Assembly: GCF_000524195.1 (NCBI RefSeq)
Contig: NW_020170390.1
Coordinates: forward strand, 255,192-319,191
Source: Echinococcus granulosus
Lineage: Eukaryota; Platyhelminthes; Cestoda; Cyclophyllidea; Taeniidae
Length of the DNA stretch: 64,000 bases
Direction: 5' to 3'
Positions 14,601 to 26,600 of the stretch are shown here, in pieces. The notes beneath the pieces are model-generated. The model was not told where the DNA came from, did not search any database, and was given only the letters and a program-made list of their open reading frames with translations. Positions within the stretch are counted from its first letter, which is position 1; every line of letters begins with the position of its first letter. Both the position numbers and the translations under genes were made by a program.

Positions 14601-17600
14601 CGTACTTTCCTTGATACTTTCAGAAGTTAGACCACCCATCACCATCTCTCCGGCCTCCATTAGGGTTTCTGAATGGATTCCGCTCCGCTTCGTGTGCAAC
14701 AGCGTTACCGGTCGCCTCACAGCTCACTTCAAAGCAAATGGCAATCTTGTTGAATACGATCACAGATTCCACGTCGCCCATATAAACACGACTGCCATCG
14801 AAGTTTCTGCTCCATTTGGATTGAGAAATATTGATGACATGGAGATTGAGTTAAGAATCCCCTCTTAAAGTTTGACATTCTTAGCCTACTTAACCGTAAC
14901 TAAAGCACCAATAATTGGCCAATTTGACCCTTGTAAACCTGTATGGTGAATTCTCAACAGATTGTGGTAATTGGTTCCAATGTTTTGCAGATGTGTTTCA
15001 ACGAGTGGTGATCGGATGTCTCTTAGCATAATAATCGACAGCCTCTGCCCTGAAGGGCAGTCGCAATGTAAAGACGGGGAATGCATTCCTACTCCTCAAA
15101 TCTGCGACTTTGTTACGCACTGCAAAGACCACACAGACGAAGTCCCCGACTTTTGCCTCGGTGCGGTACTTGGGCATGTTAGACCCATTGAATTTACTTC
15201 GAAGGGAGGATTTGCGCAGTTAAGATAGAACTTAAGTTTTGATTGCACCTTAAAAATGAGTAAAGGGCCAAAATACCGCTTTAATAAGACCGCTTCGACG
15301 GCAAAATCGGAACAGGTTTTTCCTTCCTCTAATCTAGGACACCCAAAACCTCCACTGATAATCGACCCTCGTATGGTTGACATGCCAGCTTGGCAGATGT
15401 TTGAGTTTGTGTGCAGCAGCACCGACGGCAGTCGAGTGGAGGCCTATTTCTCGCCTGACGATGGTCGAGTGGGCGAGGACCCCCGATTCCGTGTCAGTAA
15501 GCACAACTCCACGGCGATCATCATTTCCGCCCCTGAAGGTCTTCGTGACATCGACGACATGCGTATCGAGTAGATTATTCACCTCAGTTTGCAAATTTTT
15601 CGCCTCATTTGACGCAGTAGCGTATAAATGGTTCTCCTTTTGCGTATTGTGCGTAGGTGTGTCTCGACTAGCGGTACGAAGAAAGATGTCCTAGTAACGA
15701 TTCACGATGCCTGTGGTCGGGACTACACAAAGTGCAAAGATGGGCCCTGTATACTCCACTCCCAGCTATGTGACGGAACTGCACACTGCCGTGATCGGTC
15801 AGATGAAAATCCAAAGTTCTGCAGAGGTCAGTAATCGCCACGTTGTTTATTTGTATATCCGAAAAGAAAACTAAATATAAGTTTGGAGATTTTACACTTG
15901 CTATCTCCCACAATGCACATTTTAATTCTATTTCAGAACCAATTCGACACCCGATTTTCGTCGATCCACCCCATATCTACAAACCGGCATGGGTGGCTTT
16001 CGAATTTGTCTGTCGTAGTTCGACAGGGAGTCCGATTGCGGCCATCTTTGTTGGTGATGGCTCTCGGGTTGAATTGGATCCACGATTTACCGTCACAACA
16101 TACAACACTAGTACTATTATTGTCAAAGCTCCTAGGGGTCTACGAGATATCGACGACTTGACAATTCAGTAAGCAGGTTGAAAATTTGTGCTTTACAGCA
16201 AAGTGTGCTCGTGGTGTGTGGAGATTTTGAAACTCATCTTATTTTACTTCACTTCAAACTCGTGGCGGATATGACCGTTTTCGTTGTGATTTTACATTCC
16301 AGCTAAAAATAAGCGAAGGTAAAGCACTTTTGTAATGTTGTTCCCTTTAAGTGACATTTCTTAAACTAAGTTACTTGTAGTTTGTCCATGACAATACATA
16401 GGCCACAATGCACTAAACCATAAGAAAGCACACCAAGAATCGGTAACGCATCACCTTTCTTTCATTTATTTTCATTGAGAAGCAAGAGGAACAAAAAAGC
16501 ATAAAGCAAAAGAAAATAATTGGGATAAAAGACCATCACATTCATTACGGCGTAATTCATTGTGAGGTAATTGCAATGCCTACTTTTTGTTGTAGGTGCG
16601 TTCTACCCACTGGACAAAAGAAGAATGTGACAATAACCATAGCAAGTAGCTGCGGGGAAGGGTACACACAATGTGACGATGGAAATTGCATACCGCAAAC
16701 GAAATTATGCGATGGCATCGCACAGTGCCCCGATCATTCCGATGAGGACAAGGCATTTTGTAAAAGTAGGCAGGTTAACAATAAACAACGGAAAATAAGG
16801 CAAAAAACGCGAATAAAAGAAAAAGAATGTGGCAAAGAAATAACAAATTAAATAGACGAAATTGTTGCGATGATACAGCAGTGTTTTTTCTTTTCCAATT
16901 CCTTCAAAGTAGCTTAGCGGTACAGTAGTCCGGTTCCAGAAGAGAAGAAAAGAAAAGAGTAGTAGGAGCAGGAATAAGACTAGGAGGGAGATAAGGCACA
17001 GAATGGGTGGATATAGGCATTGAATAATTCTTTTCCACTGCCTCCAGCGCTTCTGAGACCTCCGGTTATAGTAACACCACCAGTTGTGGAGGCTCCAGCC
17101 TGGAAGCCTTTCCAGTTCACATGTGTTAGCACTGATGGAAGTCAAATGAACGCTGTGTTTAAGGCTGACGGCTCGTCAGTCTACTTGGATCCGAGATTCC
17201 GAATCACTCGCTACAATATCTCCGCCCTACGTATCACCGCTCCAGAAGGACTGCGCGATAAAGAAGACGTGGAAATCGAGTAAGGTTTTACCTCTACTTC
17301 TACCATTTGTCCCCATCCCCTTTGTTATGTTTGTCGTGATTAGTCAGGTGAAAAGTAGCATGGAAGCAGTAACGACTGCAACAATAGAAGAGTTGGTGCC
17401 GTTCAGAAACTCAAAAATGGAAGTACTGAAGGCTGTAAGGGTGCACCTCAGTAATGGGAGCAACGGTGATTTAAACAACAGTAGAAAAACTTAGAGGGGG
17501 AAAAGAGAGTCAGGCAGCATAAATTTTGTCAAAATATGCTATTTGTAATCTGCATCCATCTTCCTCTCCATTCTCGTCTCCTTACTTTCTGCCATTGTGA

Positions 17601-20600
17601 AGGCCAACTCTTTCATTATCACCAATGTTGGCCTTGTCATCGATTCATGAGCAACACTAACACTGACACCTACACCATTACTATCACCAACAGCAGAACC
17701 AGGGATGGTCTGACAGGGGGATTTGGCACCATCACTTCACTTTGCCCCATTTCAATCTAGTCCCCACCACACCACACCTGAACGCGCGGTAGGATCTTAC
17801 AATGCACCACATTAAACCGGCCTTCATCAGCCATGCGTTGGCTGCAGGAAATCTCTTTGGGTCGTCGGAAGAAACAAAAGAACATGCCAACGAGTGATGC
17901 GTTAACCTGCGTCGTGTGGCTAGACGCGTGACTGTATTCTGTGATATTTCCTAGTTGGTACTAAGCTTGCTGGATTGCTGCTTGGATCTTTATAGATGCG
18001 TCACGCCAACGGGTCAGAGAAGTGACGTCTCCATCACTATTTTCGATGAATGCGAACGCAACTACACTAAGTGCAAAGACGGTGCATGTATTCCGGAGAC
18101 CCAGTTGTGCGATGGAACAGCCCAATGCCGCGACAGATCGGACGAAAATCCACTTTTCTGCAAAGGTTTTTTTGCTTATCCCTTTTTGTATATTTTGTGA
18201 GAATGGTTACGGCGTTCATTTTTAATTTAGATTTAATCCCGAAATTGCAAATTATTCCTTCTCAAATCACTTCTCCCCCTTGGAGACCCTTTAAGGTCGC
18301 ATGCATTGCAAGTACTGCTGAGCGTCCTTCGGTCATCCTTTTGAGAGACCGAAAGCCTATTGAACTGGATCCACGGTTCTCTGTTAGAAGACACGAAGAC
18401 AACTCGATTGAAATTTCCGCTCCGCAAGGCCTCGCGTCTCTAGGACCCGATGAACTGCTAGTGTATGCTTCAATCAGCTTTGATTTTTTATTTTTCCCCT
18501 CTTTCTTTATTAAGGAATGAAAATTAGCGCGCGTCTTTCCCCGATTATTTTTATGGATTACGGAAACAATTTTTTCTCTTACTCCTTGACAGCTGTACCA
18601 TAAGCACAGGCCAACAGAAGGAAATTCCGATCATCATTACTAGTCAATGCCTACCCGGTCAACTTCCGTGCAAGGACGGGACTTGTATGCCCTCAGGGAA
18701 CTTCTGCAACGGCCGTAATGACTGCCCAGATGGCTCCGATGAATCCCGCATCGCCTGTCCAGGTTATGATTTCAGACATCATAGAGTTTTTAGTTAAAAT
18801 AAATGTTCTTATAAAAATTCACCGGTAGCCGTAAAAGAAGTTAATATGCTCAGCATATACAGTAGACTATTTCTGGGTTAAACTTTCCGCCCTCGTAAAA
18901 TGCGTAATGTCCCATTTAGATATTTCTTTTGGACAAAAGATACTGCTAAGAATGTTCGACTTTAAACATTCATGATCCTTTCGAACTCAAGGTTCACTGT
19001 CTGCACTGAAAGTGACACCAGAGAAGATCACCACTCCGCCTTGGCGCAAATTCATCTTCTACTGTACCGACATCGTGGGACGCAGTCCACCGACTGCTGT
19101 TATCGTCGAAAGCGGGAAAAACATCAACTCGGATCCCCGATTTCGTGTGGTGCAGGTCAACTTCAGCACTATCGAAGTCACTGCAACGCATGGACTGCGT
19201 GGTCCTGAGGACAGTTTGAATATCAAGTAAGTCCTTTGCTGAAATCGGAAACGATTTGAGGAAACATAACACATGCATGGCAAAGTGTTTGGAGGCAACG
19301 TTATTAGCTCTAATTAGGACTATCACAGGCCGCAACAAATCATTTAATCATGGTGGATAGTTTGCATTGGCACCCTAATTACTCAAATTTTTTTTTAATG
19401 AACACATTTTATTTGCGTTATCCTAATGGACTGCTTTTTTATTTGCGCACTATCCAGTAGTTTTTATAGTGAGTGAAACGCGATTTATCGGTACTGAATG
19501 AAAAGTATGATGGACGTAATACATCTGGCCGCTCAGTATTCGGTTGTGTTTGGTTCATCTCATTCCATGGTCTTGATTTGTTGCGTTAATGAGGAATGTG
19601 ACGCCCTTGAATTTCTGTTGTAACCTTTGAAACAATTTGTGGCATAAACGCACCGCATCTGCTTTGTGGAGTTTTGCATGCAAATCGACCCTCAGCAGCA
19701 TCATTAAGCATACAATAAAGTGGTCTTTTGCCCCATGATATTGACAGCTTGGGCTACCTTATTCATAGTGTCTTCTTATCCAGTTTGCATGGTAAAATAA
19801 TTACGGTTTAAGTGGTGACGGCCAGGCCCCCTATTGCATTATAAAATCACATTTGATGCTTCCTGACCATTGTTTTTTTCGACTTCACTGGTTGACTCTT
19901 GAGCAGTGTCTTGACCACACATCATTCCTCGCGTTGACGTTACCCAAGCAGCAGTTGACAAAAAAGTCGACTCCCACACTTTCGTTATCGCGAGGCCACT
20001 GTTAACAAACATTATCTGTCTCGCCTTTCCCACAGCAGACTCCCTTTAGTTTTCTGGAACAGTTCGTACCTAATTAGGTTCATGTTTTTTATTTCAGGTT
20101 TTACCTGCTTATTGATCACGAAGCCTTTATTGACGATCACGATTGTGAGAATTTCGGCTACTAGATATGATCCACCTTTGGATATCGTGAGGATTTGTGA
20201 GGTTTTTGTTTGCATTTCAGGTGTATCTCAAAGGCTGGTGACAGTGCAACTGTGGTAATCACAGTGGAAGATCGTTGTGGCTTCGGCCAGTTGCAGTGTC
20301 GAGATGGGCGATGTCTGCCAACTAGCAGATTCTGTGACCAGCGACCTGACTGTCCTGACGGTTCTGACGAAGGAATGCCCCACTGTCAACGTAAGGTGCA
20401 CATAATTTCACCAAAAGCCACACGCGTTAACATTGAACCCAATAGCCTTTGGAATTTTTCGTTACTCTATGATCAGGAGGCATTCTGGCGGTTACTCCCA
20501 GCTATATCCGCCATCCGCCATGGGTACCTTTCTCGTTCGTGTGCGTCTTCCCCGTGGGGCAAAAGCCTGACATTATTTTCGCCGACGACAAGAGATCTGT

Positions 20601-23600
20601 GCAGCGCGATCCCCGTTTCACCGTTCGACGAGTTAATAGCAGTTCGGTTGAGGTCACGGCTACACGCGGTTTGCGTGGAGATCAGGAAACGATTTTACTC
20701 GAGTAAGTTTTGTTTTTTTGTCGCCAGGCCGATGGTTCCATACAAACCACCGAAGAGTAATATGTGTTACCTTATAGGTGCGTTACTGATGGTGGACTGC
20801 GTGGAAATGTGACAATTTTAATCGACGATATGTGCAAACCTGGCTCGATGCAGTGCCGCAATGGTCGATGTCGTCCAATCGCCGAATTCTGCGATGGAAA
20901 ATCCGACTGTACCGATGAATCGGATGAGTTGAAGGAGTTTTGTGATGGTAGGTTTATCAAATATCCGCATCAAGCTGGGCGCCTTTCCCTAAGGTGTCCA
21001 CAACCCAAAGTGTCCTACCGATGAGCTGCGTGAATTATTTGCAAGATATTAAAAAATAATTTACAAGTGCAATTCAACGATCTAGTGCAAGAACACAACG
21101 ATAGAAGCTAACTCATTTTGATGAACACTGTAACTGATCAAAATTCTTAAATGAAACTTCGTGTGCCAAAGTCATAATAGCTGTACGGAGAAAGTTACCT
21201 TTAAAAAGTTAAAAGCATGAGAGGTGGAAGTAAGTTCATCCCATGAATGCGGAAGGGCTGAGGAGCCAGCAACTTAGGTGTATTGAACGGAGCATCTCTA
21301 TTATAGAGACTGAAACCCATGAGACTAAAAAGGTTGGCTCAGTAGCATCGAAAATTGGACCAAACATCATTCGGGTTCGATCGTCTATCAGCTTCATCTC
21401 CATTGCCTTCTGTGGTCAAGCTTCTTTGTGGAAGGCACAACAAACTTCACTGTGTCTAAACTAACTCTGAACCACAAACGACGTTCGTACGATGGTATTC
21501 TATTACAGAGAGAACACTTCCCAATTTAATGGCAGTTGCATACCATATGGAGCTCGATGAGTCCACTGGTCATGTCCTCTTTGCAAAATGCATTGCAGGA
21601 ATTCATACAGTGAACATTGCTTAAAGCTGGACGATGTCCCCCAGTGGAAGCACCGTAAGAAAATTTGCCTGAAAACCAGCTGGTGGAATGCACAAAGTAA
21701 CTCGAAGCTGAGTTCTTTTTACGACCGTTTTTCCCACTTTGTTCCTGATTATTTCCTTTCCCGTCACTTATTATGATTGTTACCAGCCTCCTGGTGTATG
21801 AGGGCGCGCTGGATCATACCCACGACCCACCGCTTCCACATTAGCATTGTAAACTATTCGACAAACGGCTCTAAGACTTCAGATTTCATTCAAGTCCAGC
21901 GCTACGGATCATCATGCAGAGCTCAGGACTAGGGTATCTATAAACATTGAACGCATTTAAGCACCACCAGCGCTAGCCACCTTCAGCAAGCCTCTCCCGC
22001 CTATAGTATTTCAGAGTAATATCCGACCAACCAAATCGGTTGTCGACGTACCAGAGCGAATTCACCTACGTTTTCCATCATGGGGCCCTCAAGCTCACCT
22101 GAAAAATTTTTAAGAACATCAATGTGCAGACGGCCTTGCTGAAAGTGGAACAGGCAGGAGTGTTCAATTAGCGCTGTGGGGACGGATCCGTAGGCCACCC
22201 AATTTCGGACCGCACCTAAGCCCTCCCAAATGCAGAAATCAGAAAGTAATATGTTAAATCGGAATTGCTATCGCTTTGTTCAACCAGAGATGTAAAAATA
22301 ACAAAACCGCTAGAACGCCAAGTAGGTATCTTCTGATGCCGAGGGTAAAGTTTCGTACAGATTCCACGACAATATCACAAAGTGGTGCCGCAGCAAAGGG
22401 CCTCACATTTATGTACATAAGGAAACGGAATTCATGGTGGAACCACATCCACATGACCTCCCAATGTGTCAACGCTATCTCGCATGCGAATGTGACTGCT
22501 TGAGGTGAGGCGATGTCGGAAGGGTTGTTCGTTCCAACCCTCGTAAATCGATCGAACAACTTCCAGCACCCGATAGAAGTGCGCATCATCATGACTGCAA
22601 GCAAAATTAGCTAGCCTATTAAGGTGTTGTGAAATAATTTCCAATTTCTCGCCACGCGTCATAGTCGAAGCGGTGCGCGAAAAGTGGGGCTCCTCCAAGG
22701 GTGGAACCAAAGGAAGGGGTGGCAGCTCTTCAATATTTGGGTTTTTGGGACGCTTCCTTGACAATTTCGGCGAGGTTTCCACATACTCCGGTCCAACTGC
22801 GTGACAGTGCTGCATGTCGAAGCGAACAATCCGCAGTATATTGTTTTCCGCACGCAAAACAATAGTGGAGTTACAGCCTATTTTGGGAGTTCTTTATAAT
22901 AAGAAGGTTTAGACACGACAAAGCTCGGAAACTAACCTGTTTCTGCTATTCTCCTGTTGTCGACTCTCTCCGTAATGATAGCAAGCATAGGTCAAACGCC
23001 GATAAACAAGAGTATCGCGTTCTTTCCTGTTAGTCCGGAATTTATCACCCTTCCACTTATTGTAATGCGTTCCTGAAATGTGTTCAAACTCCCTCAGTTT
23101 CTCTTCAAACTCTGTGAAAACAGAGAACCACATTTGGGGGAAGACTGTCATGAAGAGCTCCGTTTGGTCGTTCTGGCCGTCGCAGTTAGTAAGTAGTGTG
23201 GTGGTAAGGTTTCTGTCCACAGTTTCTCCATCAACAGCTTTTGAATTCAAATTTACCCCTTGAATCGAATGATTGTGAACCATGTTCCAGTCAACGACCG
23301 TCAGAATACCTCCAGCGCCACTGACTTTTATATGGGCATTGCAGTCAGTTCCATGTCTTCTATTTCGAAAACCTAATCACACATTGCAAAAAAGTACTTG
23401 CGGTTTCCTCTTCCACTATACGATGAACAGAAGTACACAACACTACGGTAGACCAAAGTGGACCTTAGAGGATGGCCCTCCTTAAAACGATTACTATTCC
23501 CCTTTATGAAAACATATCCAGACTTCTTCATGTAATAAATAAAAAATTTGTGTTAAACACAAACCCCTTGAAAGCCGCGAAGAGATTGCTGGAATGCATC

Positions 23601-26600
23601 AAAGGTAGGATACCTTCTACAGGCGACCAAATCGCTGAATAACTGACTGGCATCCATCGCACGCCGACTGGTGAGACAAGCGACGCGCGCAGGTTAAGCG
23701 ATCGATGAATAGACGTGCAATTCACAGCTTGATACGTTGTGGCTATTGGTCAGTACCCTTGGGGAGCAACCAATGAGAAGGCAACAGTCGGTTATACGTG
23801 CGCACTCGGGTCTAGTCGCGCGTGTAAGCAATTCAACCAGAGCTAAGCCGCTCGCAATCGGCTGATTTAGAACGTGTTTTGGCCTGCGAATGCCTTGGTC
23901 GCTTGCGCCGTCGGCACCCTGACCTCAGCGGGCGTTACACATCAAAAAGATCAGTGGCATGCATGTAAATTTACTAATTTCAAAGTAAGTTGATGTTGGT
24001 AAGGCGTTTTTCGTCACCTTTCGTTTGCTACTACTGAGCTTACATTTCGAATCAATATCTTAATCTGATATTAAAATCGGGTGTTGGTGTCTCTTAGACT
24101 TTGCTTTGAGGTCATTGTATGCTTAATGCAAATTTTGTGAATTAAAATCAATTTAGGTTAGCTTAGTTATTCATTAGTGCTTATTTTGTCGTAGTCAAAG
24201 TGCCTAACTTGGTGCTCACACCTTCACGCGTTGTGGCACAGCCTTGGCGACAGTTCCGAACAGTCTGCGTATCGCCAAGTGGCTCGCAACCCACTTTTGT
24301 CTTCTCCAAGAATCAATCACCGGTGGAAAGGGATCAGCGCTACTTGATCCGTCATATCAACGCAACATCAGTCGAGCTCGCCGCTCCACTTGGTCTTCGT
24401 GGGCAGGAGGATGTGGATGAAATCAAGTAAGCAGTGATTTTTCAGACCTATCAATACTGTTTTATCAAAACAATGGCTTTACTATATAATTTTCCTTCCA
24501 TCCAGGTGCACCAACGCGGTAGGTGAATCAGTCGATTTTGAGGTCGTGATCGTGAGCCCTTGCAGAGCAGGACAGATGACATGTCAGGATGGAACTTGTT
24601 TTCCAGCCTCATGGTTTTGTGATGGTCGATACGACTGCTATGATAAGTCTGATGAGAGGCGTGACTTCTGTCCGGGTACGAAAGGTTCCAACATTACCAA
24701 CGACACGCGTTCATGCCTTATCAAACAATTTTCCATGTCGTCTGTTTCCCAGCTCGACGACCGAGTGTAATTGCAACCCCTGAATCTATCATCACTGACC
24801 CTTGGCGGTTGATTCGATTTTCTTGCATTTCACCCGATGGGCATCCCCTCACGGCTGTATTCTCGTCTACTCGTCATCTAGTGAAGGAGGATCCACGCTA
24901 TCGTGTGCATCAGGTGAACAGTACGACTATGGAGACTGTTGCCCCTCGAGGCTTACGTGGTCCCCAGGACAGCACACAAATTGAGTTAGCCATTTCCTTT
25001 GCCTAACCACCCTCATTGCTTCTGTCTCTCATGTTGTTATTTCTCGAATCTTCCTTTCCTTAGCTGTGTGATAACAAGCGGTGAAAGCAGACGCGTAACC
25101 ATCACAGTGCGAGATAAGTGTGGATTAAATCAGCTTCCATGCGAAGATGGAAAGTGTATCCCGATTGATCTCTTCTGCGACGGTAAACGTGATTGTCTTG
25201 AGGATTCGGATGAATTTCCCGAATTCTGTGCCGGTAGGTCTTATGTGGCTTCGCATTACTTATCTCTGCCTATTATCGTTTCATTCCCATTAAAACAAGT
25301 GAAAGGAAGTCTACCGGAAACTGAAGAAAATGCGTTTGGGTACTAAAGATGCATTTTGAAGTGCACATTTTTTGTTAGTTCGCACAGCACATGTGAATCG
25401 ATGCGCTAAAATGAACAAACGCAACTATCAACTCAATTGTTTTTAAAGTCAGGCTTGACTATACTGAGCTTTCGATCTTCCATTCAGTGCTATCTATACA
25501 AATGCGTCCGGAAATGTAAAGTCGGTAGAACAGATTGCTAGATCGTTGACTAATCGGACTTCCTTCTGATTTTAGAATGAGTGGTTGACTTGATTCATTT
25601 GTTTCTTGCAGAGCCAACGCGGACGCCCTCACCACGGCCGACTGGCGTGCGTTTCAGCCCAAGCAAACAGCGCGTCCGTCCGGGCCAAGAGATTCGTCTC
25701 GAATGCAGTGCCCTCTCGAGCGATGTGCTCCAGCATCCCATTGTCGAATTCGCCAATGGAACCTCCGTCACTGTGGACCCCCAATTCCGCGTGGAATATC
25801 CACAGCCCGGGCGCTCCGTCGTCACCATTCCTCGGGGAGCTGAAGTCTCTCAACGACACATGGAGTTTCAGTAAGTGCATTTCCACTTGTTTTCCAATCT
25901 TAATTTTTAACAAAGTTGATTAAAATCACCATTCCGGTGGTATTGACTCAGACTTTTTCTCATCTCCGCGTTACCTTTAGATGCTACCTGCCATGGAGCG
26001 ACAAGTCTCGTGCAGAGGTTTTCGTCGACCAGGTGTGTGCTGCGGGACAGAGACGCTGTGACGACGGGCATTGCATCTACCTCGGTCAGTTCTGTGACGG
26101 CAGGAGGGATTGTGCCGATGGATCTGATGAACTACCACACAATTGCGGTAATTTCCATATGCCACTTCAAGATTTTGAAGTTACAGACGACTGTCATTTT
26201 GTGTAAGCCATACTCGATTGTGCTGTCATTGGATGCTGTTCATCAAGCTTCGGCTTAGTTTTAAATGAATGGGTTAATGAGGGCATTCGATGCTGATTTC
26301 TCTCACGAGCTAGTCTATTTAGTATCACCAAGTTGTCAATTGCCAAAAACTGCTTTAGAAACAAATCGGCTATCTCCACATATCGTACAAGAGTATCCGG
26401 TAACTTAAACATTTCATTTTTCAATAAGCTCTTAAGCAACCTTCAGTCCCCGTGTTAACTGTTGCGCCGAGGAGCATATGCAGTCATAATGATTAATCAA
26501 AGGTACGTAAAGTCCACTTCATTTTGAGCTGAGATTGTGCATCACGGCATACTTTAACCCTGCCCAAGGGTTAAAAGCGGGATGGGTTTTTCACAAAAAA

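Larger units (their letters stand above)
20948..24194 (+). other. 3.2-kb host intron of the perlecan-like gene
   Basis: This intron runs from donor GTAGGT after dyad 16 to the acceptor before dyad 17. Its centre carries a three-exon gene on the opposite strand (22432-23531) and that gene's probable promoter region. I recognise nothing coding in 20948-22431. Confidence 0.75.

Noticed and set aside
22254..22604. - strand ORF of 116 codons overlapping the last exon of the nested gene
   Set aside because: It is a different frame from the 22432-22891 exon, which is supported by the domain duplication; this ORF shows no motif.
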